A DNA stretch of 24,658 nt from a virus. The translations under genes and the position numbers were made by a program. Positions 1 to 7,173 of the stretch are shown here, one piece after another. The notes beneath the pieces are model-generated. The model had not been told where the DNA came from. It ran no database searches and saw nothing but the letters and a program-made list of their open reading frames with translations. How positions within the stretch are numbered: position 1 is the stretch's first letter; every line of letters begins with the position of its first letter. The stretch covers positions 1 through 24,658 of IMG/VR virus record IMGVR_UViG_3300025652_000519. One strand, given 5' to 3'.

Positions 1-1463
1 ATTTTATCTTGCATCCTGGCTCTAGACATTCTTGTTTCGACTTCATTAATCATTGCTTCGTCTCCAACAATTTTAATATCTATATCTTTTATTTGCTCAT
101 CAGTAGCAGTCCTAAGTATTGTTGATACATCTTTTTTTGTTGCTTTAGAGTTGTTTACATTGTATTCAAAATCTTTATATGTTTTTGAGAATTTACCAGA
201 AGCAGCATCATATTTAGCTTGAGGTCCAACTGCCTTAGCCAAAGCAGTACCAGCTCCAAACATACCCTGAATAATAACTCTTCCAGCGACTTCTGATGGA
301 TCTATTTCTGTTCCTGCAACGACACTACTACCAGCAGAAGAAGCCCCACCAAGACCAGCTCCAACAGCTGTAGTGGCAAGAGCTGATTTTGTTTTACCAA
401 GTGTAGCGGTAAGTTTTGAAACCCTACCCATTATCCCGAAGGTCAAATAATCAAATGCACTCATACTAGCCCCTTTAGCTAAGGCTTTGTTTCTTAATTC
501 ATTTCTTTTTTCTTCATCATCAAGAATTGATTTAATATTCTCTTCTGTTAAAGGTTTATCTCCAAGCTCATCAATTAATAGATCTTTATATGTTGAAACA
601 GCAAACATAGTTCCGCCAACAGCTGACATAGCTCCTCTTACACTTTGACTAATAGCTCCAGCAAACATACCTAAAGGACCTCCTGAAGCGCCCATAGCGA
701 TTCCTATTCCAGCTCCTACTGCTGTACCAGCTACAACAGCTTCAGCCCCTTCTTCGCTTCCGAATGAAGCACCAGCCATACCGCCAACCATAGTCGAGGC
801 TATTTCAGGTATTGCATTAGGATTTAAAGCTAAGCCTTTTATCCATGAAAAAAATGTACTATCTCCGTTTTCTTGACTTTCTTGAAGAGTTTTTATGAAG
901 CCAGACATATATTCGCTTGGAGGTTTTGATTGGGCTTCTTGTAAAAGTTTTGTTACTTCAGCAACCTCCTCGTCAGTATAATCTTTATCACTTTTTACTT
1001 TAGGAAATATTAATTCAGTAGACTTGCTTTCAGAAGTGAATGCTTCAGTGGCTGGATCAATGGTCATTTTACCAAAGTCCTCTATAGCCGCAGACATTAA
1101 TGGATCGACTTGATCTTGAAAAAAAGTTTTATTTTTATTTAGGTTGGATTTCCAATCAAATTCAACTGTTTCACCTAAGTCAACTGGTTTTTTTGACTCC
1201 GAAGAAGTAGTCTCCAACTCCGAATCCATAGGATCCATTTGAGAAGTAGGTTCTGATTCTTCTTTTTTTTTTACTTCTCCAGATACTTTAGATTCAAAAT
1301 CCTCAAAAGAACCTAAATCATACTTAGATCCAATTGCATCATATAAAGCTTTTCTTTTGTCAGCGTCTTGAAGCTTAGACGCAAACTCTTCATACGATCC
1401 CAAATCGTATTCACTAGAAGCAGCATCATAAAGTAATTTTATTTTGTCTTTATCTTGAATCAT
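1..1463 (-). CDS. Large internal-virion / ejection-type protein, 3' end cut by window edge
   Basis: An open frame runs from an ATG at 1463 to the left edge without a stop (487 codons visible). The start lies 2 bases past the stop of the upstream gene and reads well. Residues 9-31 and 38-60 are two copies of a unit with the core LYDAxxSxYDLGSxExF. A charged, Ser/Glu-rich spacer follows (about 61-100), then two long Gly/Ala-rich, weakly hydrophobic stretches (about 224-292 and 331-410) with many small-residue GxxxG-like spacings, separated by a charged helix. Such membrane-prone segments after the tail genes of short-tailed phages fit proteins packed in the capsid and ejected into the host envelope. 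No catalytic motif is visible in the part present. A lytic or polymerase domain could lie beyond the edge. The role is inferred mainly from position and composition. Confidence 0.72.
   Translation of the reverse strand, partial: MIQDKDKIKLLYDAASSEYDLGSYEEFASKLQDADKRKALYDAIGSKYDLGSFEDFESKVSGEVKKKEESEPTSQMDPMDSELETTSSESKKPVDLGETVEFDWKSNLNKNKTFFQDQVDPLMSAAIEDFGKMTIDPATEAFTSESKSTELIFPKVKSDKDYTDEEVAEVTKLLQEAQSKPPSEYMSGFIKTLQESQENGDSTFFSWIKGLALNPNAIPEIASTMVGGMAGASFGSEEGAEAVVAGTAVGAGIGIAMGASGGPLGMFAGAISQSVRGAMSAVGGTMFAVSTYKDLLIDELGDKPLTEENIKSILDDEEKRNELRNKALAKGASMSAFDYLTFGIMGRVSKLTATLGKTKSALATTAVGAGLGGASSAGSSVVAGTEIDPSEVAGRVIIQGMFGAGTALAKAVGPQAKYDAASGKFSKTYKDFEYNVNNSKATKKDVSTILRTATDEQIKDIDIKIVGDEAMINEVETRMSRARMQDK
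1284..1439 (-). repeat. Tandem YDLGS(Y/F) repeat, two units, in the N-terminus of the left-edge gene
   Basis: Two in-frame units of 23 residues recur with a 29-residue period (residues 9-31 and 38-60). Both have the pattern K-x-LYDAxxSxYDLGSxExFxSK. The DNA has diverged between the copies, so this is an old duplication kept at protein level. I recall similar units at the N-termini of large virion proteins of other Bacteroidota phages; this is from memory. Confidence 0.7.
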
Positions 1464-1465
1464 AA

Positions 1466-2968
1466 TTAGAATCCTGGAATTGTTTGTTTTTCGTTTTCTA
1501 TAACCTGATCTTGAGTCACTTGATTGTTCTCCTGATTTCCTTGCGCTTGAGGCGTATTACTATTTACTTGCAGTGATTGAGTTGTTGGAATCTTCAATCT
1601 TGTTCTAACAAAGTTCTTGGTCTCTATGTCAGGTATTCTAAGTCTTTGCGTTATATACTTTTTAGTGGTTGTGCCTGAATCTATAAGGTTTCCGCCTTTA
1701 TCTTGAACTTTATTCTTTTCTTCAATAGGATAGGTTATTGTTACATAACTGTTTTTATCATACTCCTCATAGTAAGATATGGTTGCTTCTGGAATAGCTC
1801 CTAAAAGCCCAGCTTCAGCTCCTAATTTTTTAAGAGAATCTTGAGTAAGACCAACAATGCTTGGCTGCTTTCCTTGTCTAGGAACTATTTGAAAACCCTC
1901 TTTATCTTGAAGGCTGGGATTTGTATATACATCAAAACTAGGTTCTCCTTCTAATTCCCTTTCTTTTAACCTTAAAGCTTGTATTTGCCTAACATCATTA
2001 GCCATCATGCTATTAACCTTAATGCCTTCGACTTCATCTTTATAGTCTCTTATATTAAGACTAGATTCAGTTAAAGACCCTAGATATTCGTTGACTTTTT
2101 CTTCAACTTTTTCTCTGTTATTTATCTTTAAAATCTCATTTGGATCTAAATCTACTATCTTATTTCCTTCATCGTCTACAGCATCTATTAATCCAGCTTT
2201 GTCTGCTAAATCAAATAAATCTTTGTCGTCTTGAGTTTTTGTCCAACTGCTGATTAATGTTTTGTGCTCTGATTGCAGCTTACCTGTTTCTAAGAATTTA
2301 TTATAAACAGTACCTGACTCAAATATTTTATTTGCATTCTTTTCGAATCCAATAATCTCGTTAACTATTTCTTTTTCATCAACGCTAGCTCTAATGTCTA
2401 GCATGCCTTGTAATTGCATAAAAGGAGTTGCTTCTAGCGCATCCCCATCTTTAGTGTAAAACTTCAGCATAGAGTCTGTATCGACCCCAGGAGCGGTGTT
2501 TTGAAATAGTTTATTGGCTTTTTCCATTATCAACTTAGAAGAAGCGGACGCATTGTCTCCAAGTTTCTTATATTCTTCTACTGCTCCAGATATTCCATTT
2601 ATAAAGTTGCTGTATTGAGATGTCTGAGCCTTAAGAAGATTCATTCTTCTGGAAACTTCTGGTCTACTTAGCTTTCCTTCTTCAAAAAGCTTATTTATTA
2701 TGTTTGATTGACCTACAATACTATCTTTTATCTTTTGATTTGCTATATCTATGTTAGCTAATCCGGTGTTATCAAATGGAGAATATATAGTTTCCCCATA
2801 TAACTCATCCATCTTAACCTGAAAATCTTCTCTTTCTTTCTGCTTTCTTTCTGCTTCTAATCTTTTGTTCTCAGAAACCTGAGCAAACCCCATAGCTATT
2901 TTCCCAAAGTCAACTGGTGCTGCTTGGGAGTATTGCATTGCTTCAAATTGAGCTGTATTTTGTGCCAT
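1466..2968 (-). CDS. Coiled-coil internal-virion / ejection-type protein
   Basis: A 500-residue protein starting at the ATG at 2968 behind an A/T-rich leader. Residues about 25-55 are highly charged (K/E/R) and helical, and about 75-220 continue as predicted helices. The middle is acidic and mixed, and the last 40 residues are Gln/Asn/Thr-rich and look disordered. There is no signal peptide or clear membrane segment. It lies between a small protein with a hydrophobic N-terminus and a large Gly/Ala-rich protein, with gaps of 12 and 2 bases, so the three are very likely co-translated as a set. That arrangement resembles the internal virion protein genes of short-tailed phages. I do not recognise a family with certainty and assign the role by context. 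Confidence 0.7.
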   Translation of the reverse strand: MAQNTAQFEAMQYSQAAPVDFGKIAMGFAQVSENKRLEAERKQKEREDFQVKMDELYGETIYSPFDNTGLANIDIANQKIKDSIVGQSNIINKLFEEGKLSRPEVSRRMNLLKAQTSQYSNFINGISGAVEEYKKLGDNASASSKLIMEKANKLFQNTAPGVDTDSMLKFYTKDGDALEATPFMQLQGMLDIRASVDEKEIVNEIIGFEKNANKIFESGTVYNKFLETGKLQSEHKTLISSWTKTQDDKDLFDLADKAGLIDAVDDEGNKIVDLDPNEILKINNREKVEEKVNEYLGSLTESSLNIRDYKDEVEGIKVNSMMANDVRQIQALRLKERELEGEPSFDVYTNPSLQDKEGFQIVPRQGKQPSIVGLTQDSLKKLGAEAGLLGAIPEATISYYEEYDKNSYVTITYPIEEKNKVQDKGGNLIDSGTTTKKYITQRLRIPDIETKNFVRTRLKIPTTQSLQVNSNTPQAQGNQENNQVTQDQVIENEKQTIPGF

Positions 2969-2980
2969 GTTTATATATTA

Positions 2981-3748
2981 TTAATTTCCTCCAAGGTTAA
3001 AGAAAGTCCTTTGTTGATTTCCAAAAGAAGAACCATAATCCTGAGTTGGAGCAAATGGATTTGTGGCGGTAAAACTACTAGGAATCTGAAAAGAACTAGC
3101 TTTAGACTGCGGGTTAGCCGTTATCGGGGCGCTTAAAGCTTGTTTAGCCGCGTAACCAGCATCTATACCTGATTTTAATGATGAAGCAAATTTTGCTGCT
3201 CCAGTGGCGTCTACAGCTCCTTTAGCTAATCCTCCTGCTGGAACTCCAGCTGTAAATGCAGCTAATCCTGCTCCAGCTATACCAGATATACCAGCGTTAG
3301 TTGTTTGTCTTGCGTTTTGTAATTCAGCGCCTAGTCCAGCTATTGCAGCTGACTCTCTATTCTCAATCATGCTTCTGATTCTTCCTTCATCCTCAGCTCG
3401 CATCATATCTATTTGCTGTTGTTGTTGATCTAATCCAGCGGCAATTTGTTGTTGTCCGATTTGTTGTTGTTGTTCAACTTGACCTAAACCACCAACAAGA
3501 CCTCTAACTCCACCAGATCTTAAAGCATCTACAGATGTAGCGAATCTTCTTTGAGCTTCCTGAGTTTGTAGTTCAGCACCCATAGTAGAAACCCTCATTC
3601 CCTCTGTTATGTTTGTAAGTCTTTGTCTTTGAAATCCAGCTAATGCTTTCTTTGCTTTATTAGTTCTTGATATGCCGCTAATAGTTTGAGCAATTCCACC
3701 AGCTGCGGCTGCTCCGATACCTATTGCTGCTATTAATGGTAATGGCAT
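2981..3748 (-). CDS. Small ejection-type virion protein with hydrophobic N-terminus
   Basis: A 255-residue protein. Residues 1-25 form an Ala/Gly/Ile-rich hydrophobic segment after a short MPLP start. Residues 30-150 are helical, with a Gln-rich stretch (about 90-112, including QQQQQ) and many Arg/Glu. Residues 151-195 are a second Gly/Ala-rich hydrophobic part. The C-terminus (about 205-255) is Ser/Pro/Phe/Asn-rich and probably disordered. The layout (membrane-prone N-terminus, helical middle, next to two larger helical proteins) resembles the smallest internal virion/ejection protein of T7-like phages, and I infer a similar role. A TAnnTTTG motif lies 21 bases before the start, so it may open its own transcription unit. 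The start at 3748 is supported by an A-rich leader. Confidence 0.72.
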   Translation of the reverse strand: MPLPLIAAIGIGAAAAGGIAQTISGISRTNKAKKALAGFQRQRLTNITEGMRVSTMGAELQTQEAQRRFATSVDALRSGGVRGLVGGLGQVEQQQQIGQQQIAAGLDQQQQQIDMMRAEDEGRIRSMIENRESAAIAGLGAELQNARQTTNAGISGIAGAGLAAFTAGVPAGGLAKGAVDATGAAKFASSLKSGIDAGYAAKQALSAPITANPQSKASSFQIPSSFTATNPFAPTQDYGSSFGNQQRTFFNLGGN

Positions 3749-3768
3749 AGTTTATCTTTTTATTTGTT

Positions 3769-3777
3769 ACAAATATA
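3769..3777 (-). promoter_or_regulatory. Bacteroidota-type -7 promoter motif before the ejection-protein genes
   Basis: On the minus strand the sequence reads TATATTTGT, matching the TAnnTTTG -7 element of Bacteroidota promoters. It lies in the 36-base gap between two genes, 21 bases before the ATG at 3748. I see no convincing TTTG/TTG -33 element, which lowers confidence. Confidence 0.45.
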
Positions 3778-3784
3778 CTAATTA

Positions 3785-4087
3785 TTAAGGGAAGCTCTTG
3801 CTTACCTCACTGTTTACAGCAAAAACCTCAACAGGCGTTGTTCCGCTGTTTGTTAACTTTATATTAGCGTAATATCCTTTAAGTCCATAGCTCTCAGCTA
3901 CAGTATCTTTGGCTACGAACATAAACTGTCCTTGAGATGGTGTAGATAATTCACTATCAACAGTCACGGAAGTTGTTGTTTTGTTTGTTATCGTGCCTAC
4001 TTTTGTATATGATCCGTTAGAAGATGAGTATAAAACATCTCCTATTGATATGTTGTGTGGCACTGTATTAAAATTATATATTGGCAT
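3785..4087 (-). CDS. Small beta-rich virion-associated protein, unknown function
   Basis: A 100-residue protein if translation starts at the ATG at 4087, which I prefer. The leader there is A-rich (ATAAAAAATATAATT) like those of the other genes, and it avoids overlap with the upstream stop at 4099. An in-frame ATG at 4117 would add 10 residues and overlap the upstream gene by 19 bases. The sequence alternates short hydrophobic and Ser/Thr/Gly stretches (for example HNISIGDVLYSS and TTSVTVDSEL), typical of a small beta sandwich. Its place behind the adhesin suggests a decoration, cap or assembly partner, but nothing in the sequence proves this. Confidence 0.65.
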   Translation of the reverse strand: MPIYNFNTVPHNISIGDVLYSSSNGSYTKVGTITNKTTTSVTVDSELSTPSQGQFMFVAKDTVAESYGLKGYYANIKLTNSGTTPVEVFAVNSEVSKSFP

Positions 4088-4098
4088 AATTATATTTT

Positions 4099-6105
4099 TT
4101 ATGGACAAGTCCCCCATACTGGTCTTGAATTAGGTAATGTCCAAGCTGTAGCACCATCGTCAAATACAGCTGGCTCAGAAGCAATATTAGTAACACACCA
4201 TCCAGATAGATCTTGATTGAACGCTGCTGCATCTCTAAACATATAGGTCATTGTTGTTACACTAGAAACATCCCAATTACCAATGTCTTGATTAAATGAA
4301 CTTGCATTAAAGAATATCCATTCCATATTCTCTACACTAGAAACATTCCAATTGCCAATGTTTTGATTGAATGAAGTTGCATTATAGAACATCCTAGACA
4401 TATATAGAGCTGCTGAAGTATTCCAGCTACTTATATCCTGGTTAAATGATGAAGCTCCAGCAAACACCTCATTCATGTTAAATGTATTTGAAACATCCCA
4501 ATTACTTATATCCTGATTGAAAGACGAGGCTCCATTAAACAATTGAATCATACTTGTAACATTGGATACGTCCCAAGAAGAAATATTGTCATTAAATGAA
4601 GTCTGATTTTGAAAAACAGATGTCAAATCAGTAAGTCTAGTAGTCACTACAGTAGACATATCCCTACCAGATCCTAATGCTTGAATTAATGTAGTCCTAT
4701 TGCTAACCACTAAATATGTAACACCATTTAATTCATATTCTTGCCCAGAAACAGCTGCTGGATAAGCAGAAACAGTTACACCATTAGGTTTTAAATATAA
4801 AAACTCACCAGGGCTTGATGTTGTAGTCGTTGTCGTTGCAGGAGCAGCCGTTGTTGTTGTAGGTGCAGCTGTAGTCGTTCCTAATGTTGTAAAAGTAATT
4901 ATAGTACCTACTGAATCACCTGCACCATTTTCTGCCCAAGCTTTGTATCTATATTGTGTGTTAGGAGATAATCCTGATAAACTAAATGTGAAAGCTCCTG
5001 CGGCAGATCCACTTACTAATTCTACATTATCTGTTCTTGCAGGTTGCGCTGCTCCTTGTACCCAAAAGAATCCCTTTGTAAAATATGGAGGATTTCCTAG
5101 TTGTAAAATATTACCCCTGATTGTAGCTGAGTTAGATGTTATATCTTGATATGATTGACTTACTACTTGAGGATAAGCAAAAGGTGCTGCTGCTGTTGTT
5201 GTCGTCGTAGTCGGAGCTGCTGTTGTAGTAGTAGTAGGTGCAGCTGTTGTTGTTGTAGTACTGGTAGTACTGGTGGTGGTTGTAGGCGCTGCTGTCGTAG
5301 TGGTAGTAGGTACTGCGGTGGTGGTAGTTGTGGTGGGCGCTGCTGTTGTTGTCGTCGTTGTAGGCGCTGCTGTTGTTGTCGTTGTTGGATCAACACATCC
5401 AGTTAGTCCAGTGATAGTAACATTTCCAACACTAAAACCAGATGAAGTAGTTCCTCTTACCTTGTAAAAAACTGAAGAAGACTCAACTCTGTCGTTTATA
5501 GACAAAGATATTGCGCCAACTTCTTGTCCAGTTCTGAATCCAACAGCTCCATCGCTACATCTTTCTAATGAATAGAAAACCTGTTGTGTCGTTGTGGTTG
5601 TAGTTGTAGAGGGTTTTGCTGCGGCGTCTGTGGTTGTTGTTGTTACAGGAGCTTGAGTTGTTGTTGTTATCGGAGAGTCTCCAATGTTTATTAAGTTACC
5701 AATACCTTGAACAGATAAAAGCTCAGTCTTAACCTCATCAATAGCATTCCTTCTTATATAAGAATATTTAAAGCCCTCCTTGTTTTCAAAGTCAGCCTTA
5801 TTAACATGCCCTGATTCTAGATCAGTAGAAACAGTTACATCCCACTCCTTGGAGTCTCCTTCTATTTCTATTGTTTTAAATATCTTTACCTCAGATGGAC
5901 CATCGTTAGCTACAAATTCTATTTCTGTTCCATATTGAGTGTTGTAGAAGTTGTTTCTAACGCCTTCAGTTTGGTTATGTATGTACAACTGACCATCCTT
6001 AAATGAAAAGAACTCGTTATTTAGGTTGACCATCATTTCTGGCTCGTAAGAGTGAAATGAAGTCCATCCCTTTACCTTTTCATCATAAGTAAGAGTCTTA
6101 GACAT
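4099..6105 (-). CDS. Modular adhesin: threonine-rich linkers, Fn3-like domain, BspA-type repeats
   Basis: A 668-residue virion adhesin candidate. In order: an N-terminal domain (1-145, beginning LTYDEKVKGWTSFHS, resembling structural proteins of other Bacteroidota phages); Thr linker 1 (about 147-173); a small Cys-containing beta domain (175-240); a long Thr/Ala/Pro linker 2 (241-307); a fibronectin type III-like domain (about 309-408, with SPNTQYRYKAWAENGAG near its end); Thr linker 3 (409-430); and a C-terminal domain (431-668) with six BspA/DUF285-type repeats of exactly 25 residues (Trp at 511, 536, 561, 586, 611, 636; core SSFNQDISxWDVSNVTxM). BspA-type repeats are known in bacterial surface adhesins, so receptor binding is the natural inference. 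No signal peptide is seen, as expected for a virion protein. The start at 6105 has an A/T-rich leader. Confidence 0.85.
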   Translation of the reverse strand: MSKTLTYDEKVKGWTSFHSYEPEMMVNLNNEFFSFKDGQLYIHNQTEGVRNNFYNTQYGTEIEFVANDGPSEVKIFKTIEIEGDSKEWDVTVSTDLESGHVNKADFENKEGFKYSYIRRNAIDEVKTELLSVQGIGNLINIGDSPITTTTQAPVTTTTTDAAAKPSTTTTTTTQQVFYSLERCSDGAVGFRTGQEVGAISLSINDRVESSSVFYKVRGTTSSGFSVGNVTITGLTGCVDPTTTTTAAPTTTTTTAAPTTTTTTAVPTTTTTAAPTTTTSTTSTTTTTAAPTTTTTAAPTTTTTTAAAPFAYPQVVSQSYQDITSNSATIRGNILQLGNPPYFTKGFFWVQGAAQPARTDNVELVSGSAAGAFTFSLSGLSPNTQYRYKAWAENGAGDSVGTIITFTTLGTTTAAPTTTTAAPATTTTTTSSPGEFLYLKPNGVTVSAYPAAVSGQEYELNGVTYLVVSNRTTLIQALGSGRDMSTVVTTRLTDLTSVFQNQTSFNDNISSWDVSNVTSMIQLFNGASSFNQDISNWDVSNTFNMNEVFAGASSFNQDISSWNTSAALYMSRMFYNATSFNQNIGNWNVSSVENMEWIFFNASSFNQDIGNWDVSSVTTMTYMFRDAAAFNQDLSGWCVTNIASEPAVFDDGATAWTLPNSRPVWGTCP
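4186..4653 (-). repeat. Six tandem 75-base repeats encoding BspA/DUF285-type units
   Basis: Conserved tryptophans recur every 25 codons without exception across six units, with the core FNQxIxxWxVSxxxxMxxMF. The DNA copies have diverged but remain clearly related, which would allow unit gain or loss by recombination. Confidence 0.85.
4816..4881 (-). repeat. Threonine-rich linker 3 of the adhesin
   Basis: Codons 409-430 encode mostly Thr with Ala/Pro spacers, between the Fn3-like domain and the BspA-type domain. ACN codons are mixed. Confidence 0.8.
5185..5385 (-). repeat. Long threonine-rich linker 2 of the adhesin
   Basis: Codons 241-307 encode runs of 4-6 Thr separated by AAP or AVP, with a TTTTSTTST variant inside. 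All four ACN codons are used, so this is not a simple DNA microsatellite. The composition resembles mucin-type linkers. Frames on the other strand here look like poly-Val or Cys/Gly proteins and are artefacts of the repeat. Confidence 0.9.
5587..5667 (-). repeat. Threonine-rich linker 1 of the adhesin
   Basis: Codons 147-173 hold three Thr runs broken by QAPV and DAAAKPS. They join the N-terminal virion-attachment domain to the first small beta domain. Confidence 0.8.
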
Positions 6106-6114
6106 AATAAATTT

Positions 6115-6255
6115 TTATAAAGGGCAGTCAGTTAAATCTGTATAAGGAGCTATGTAGTCAGGATCTCCAACTGTATTTGTTTTAGTCTCGTTAGTAGGGA
6201 CTCCATCAATATATTTCCTTAGAGTCAATACGTTCTTAATACCGGTATTAGCCAT
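6115..6255 (-). CDS. 46-residue protein of unknown function between glycosyltransferase and adhesin genes
   Basis: A short open frame (ATG 6255, TAA at 6117-6115) fills the only sizeable gap in the window. The product starts MANTGIKNVL and ends DPDYIAPYTDLTDCPL, with a single Cys near the C-terminus. Support: it sits 9 bases before the adhesin start, and a TAnnTTTG motif lies 15 bases before its own start. The acidic Tyr/Pro tail ending in Asp-Cys-Pro looks like tails I recall from other Bacteroidota phage structural proteins. It could be a small virion component or an adhesin cofactor; no function can be assigned. Confidence 0.62.
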   Translation of the reverse strand: MANTGIKNVLTLRKYIDGVPTNETKTNTVGDPDYIAPYTDLTDCPL

Positions 6256-6269
6256 GATTTATGTTTTAT

Positions 6270-6278
6270 GCAAAGATA
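6270..6278 (-). promoter_or_regulatory. Bacteroidota-type -7 promoter motif before the adhesin unit
   Basis: The minus strand reads TATCTTTGC, an exact TAnnTTTG match and identical to the motif before the scaffold gene. It lies in the gap after the second glycosyltransferase gene, 15 bases before the 46-codon gene. No clear -33 element is visible. Confidence 0.5.
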
Positions 6279-6291
6279 ATGAATTTATGAT

Positions 6292-7173
6292 TTACAGGAA
6301 TAAGTAGCCGTAGTCGTTATAATCTCCCCAATATGTATTTGTTTTTTCTGTATTTTCAGAGTCATATATAGAAAAGTGAGATGTAAAATGAATACCATGA
6401 TTTACATGTACTGATGGGTTTTTAGTCTCCCAAGTCCTCCTAACCACTCCCTCCTGTGGTTCTATTAATCCACTATTTGTTCTTAGCGCATTTGCTAATA
6501 TCTTCTCACAGTGCTCTATAGCCTCATTAAACCTCATAGTCATTTGGTGAAATGGCTGATCATCTTGTTTTCTTTTCTGAAATCCTTTTTCACATAAACC
6601 AATGTAGTTCATATTGGTAAATACACAGTTAACAAATCCAGTGTCGCTAAAGCTAAAATAATCTTCAGGATACATTACGTCGTGCTCTAAAAAACTTACA
6701 AACTCGTAATCTCCTGTTTTTTCAGCGTAATACAGACACTGCATTATTTGTAGTAACTGGTTTAAGTGACCACCGCTTTGCATCCAAGAATTTAATTCTA
6801 TAAATGGGTTGTTTGGTATTGGATTCCAAACACAGGTAATTATATCTGCCACACCTTCTGCTGCCTTTTCTATCGTCTGTAATGACTTTTCAATAGCAGG
6901 AAATGTTTTTGGGTTTTTGTTATTGGAATAAAATACTCCTAACCTTTTGTTGCTTTGTGGCTTTATAATTAAATAATCACCCTCTATGACTTCCTTAGAT
7001 AGACTTTCTCCGTTAAATGTATAGTCAACTATTAGTTTCTTAACTTTTCCATACAAAGTGTCTCCTATAATGTTATTAGAAGCCCTTACGCTTAAACTTC
7101 CTTTCTTTACTAATCTAGAGATTTCTTCTGTGCAATCTTTTCCTCCGTAGGTAGCTTTTTTTATTACAAGCAT
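6292..7173 (-). CDS. Glycosyltransferase-like protein with an N-terminal DUF3395-like domain
   Basis: A 293-residue protein in two parts. Residues 1-72 form a small beta domain with the pattern ATYGGKDCTEEI...SVRASNNIIGDTLYGKVKKLIVDY, which I recognise tentatively as DUF3395-like. Residues 75-293 look like a GT-A glycosyltransferase. The segment 109-117 (ADIITCVWN) could be an early beta strand, and 158-169 reads FVSFLEHDVMYP, where E163-H164-D165 occupies the place of a DxD metal/sugar-nucleotide motif after a hydrophobic strand. A His-rich stretch (H256, H259, H262, H266) may supply metal or acceptor contacts. Its start overlaps the upstream glycosyltransferase gene by 10 bases, implying coupled translation. 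Donor sugar and acceptor are not readable. The neighbourhood suggests action on the adjacent Thr-rich virion proteins, or alternatively on host glycans. Confidence 0.68.
   Translation of the reverse strand: MLVIKKATYGGKDCTEEISRLVKKGSLSVRASNNIIGDTLYGKVKKLIVDYTFNGESLSKEVIEGDYLIIKPQSNKRLGVFYSNNKNPKTFPAIEKSLQTIEKAAEGVADIITCVWNPIPNNPFIELNSWMQSGGHLNQLLQIMQCLYYAEKTGDYEFVSFLEHDVMYPEDYFSFSDTGFVNCVFTNMNYIGLCEKGFQKRKQDDQPFHQMTMRFNEAIEHCEKILANALRTNSGLIEPQEGVVRRTWETKNPSVHVNHGIHFTSHFSIYDSENTEKTNTYWGDYNDYGYLFL

Noticed and set aside
4090-4113. Small GGAC/GTCC hairpin after the adhesin gene
   Set aside because: The stem is only about 4 bp and is followed by A-rich, not T-rich, sequence in the transcript.
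4088-4117. Ten-residue longer start for the small beta protein at 4117
   Set aside because: It would overlap the adhesin stop and lacks the A-rich leader found at the ATG at 4087; not fully excluded.
5185-5385. Microsatellite for slipped-strand phase variation
   Set aside because: All four Thr codons are mixed, so long pure repeat runs prone to slippage are absent; domain recombination seems more likely.
5155-5467. Plus- and minus-strand open frames encoding Cys/Gly-rich, poly-Val or Gln/Leu-rich products over the Thr linker
   Set aside because: They are other-frame readings of the ACN repeat in the adhesin gene; the composition is explained entirely by that repeat.
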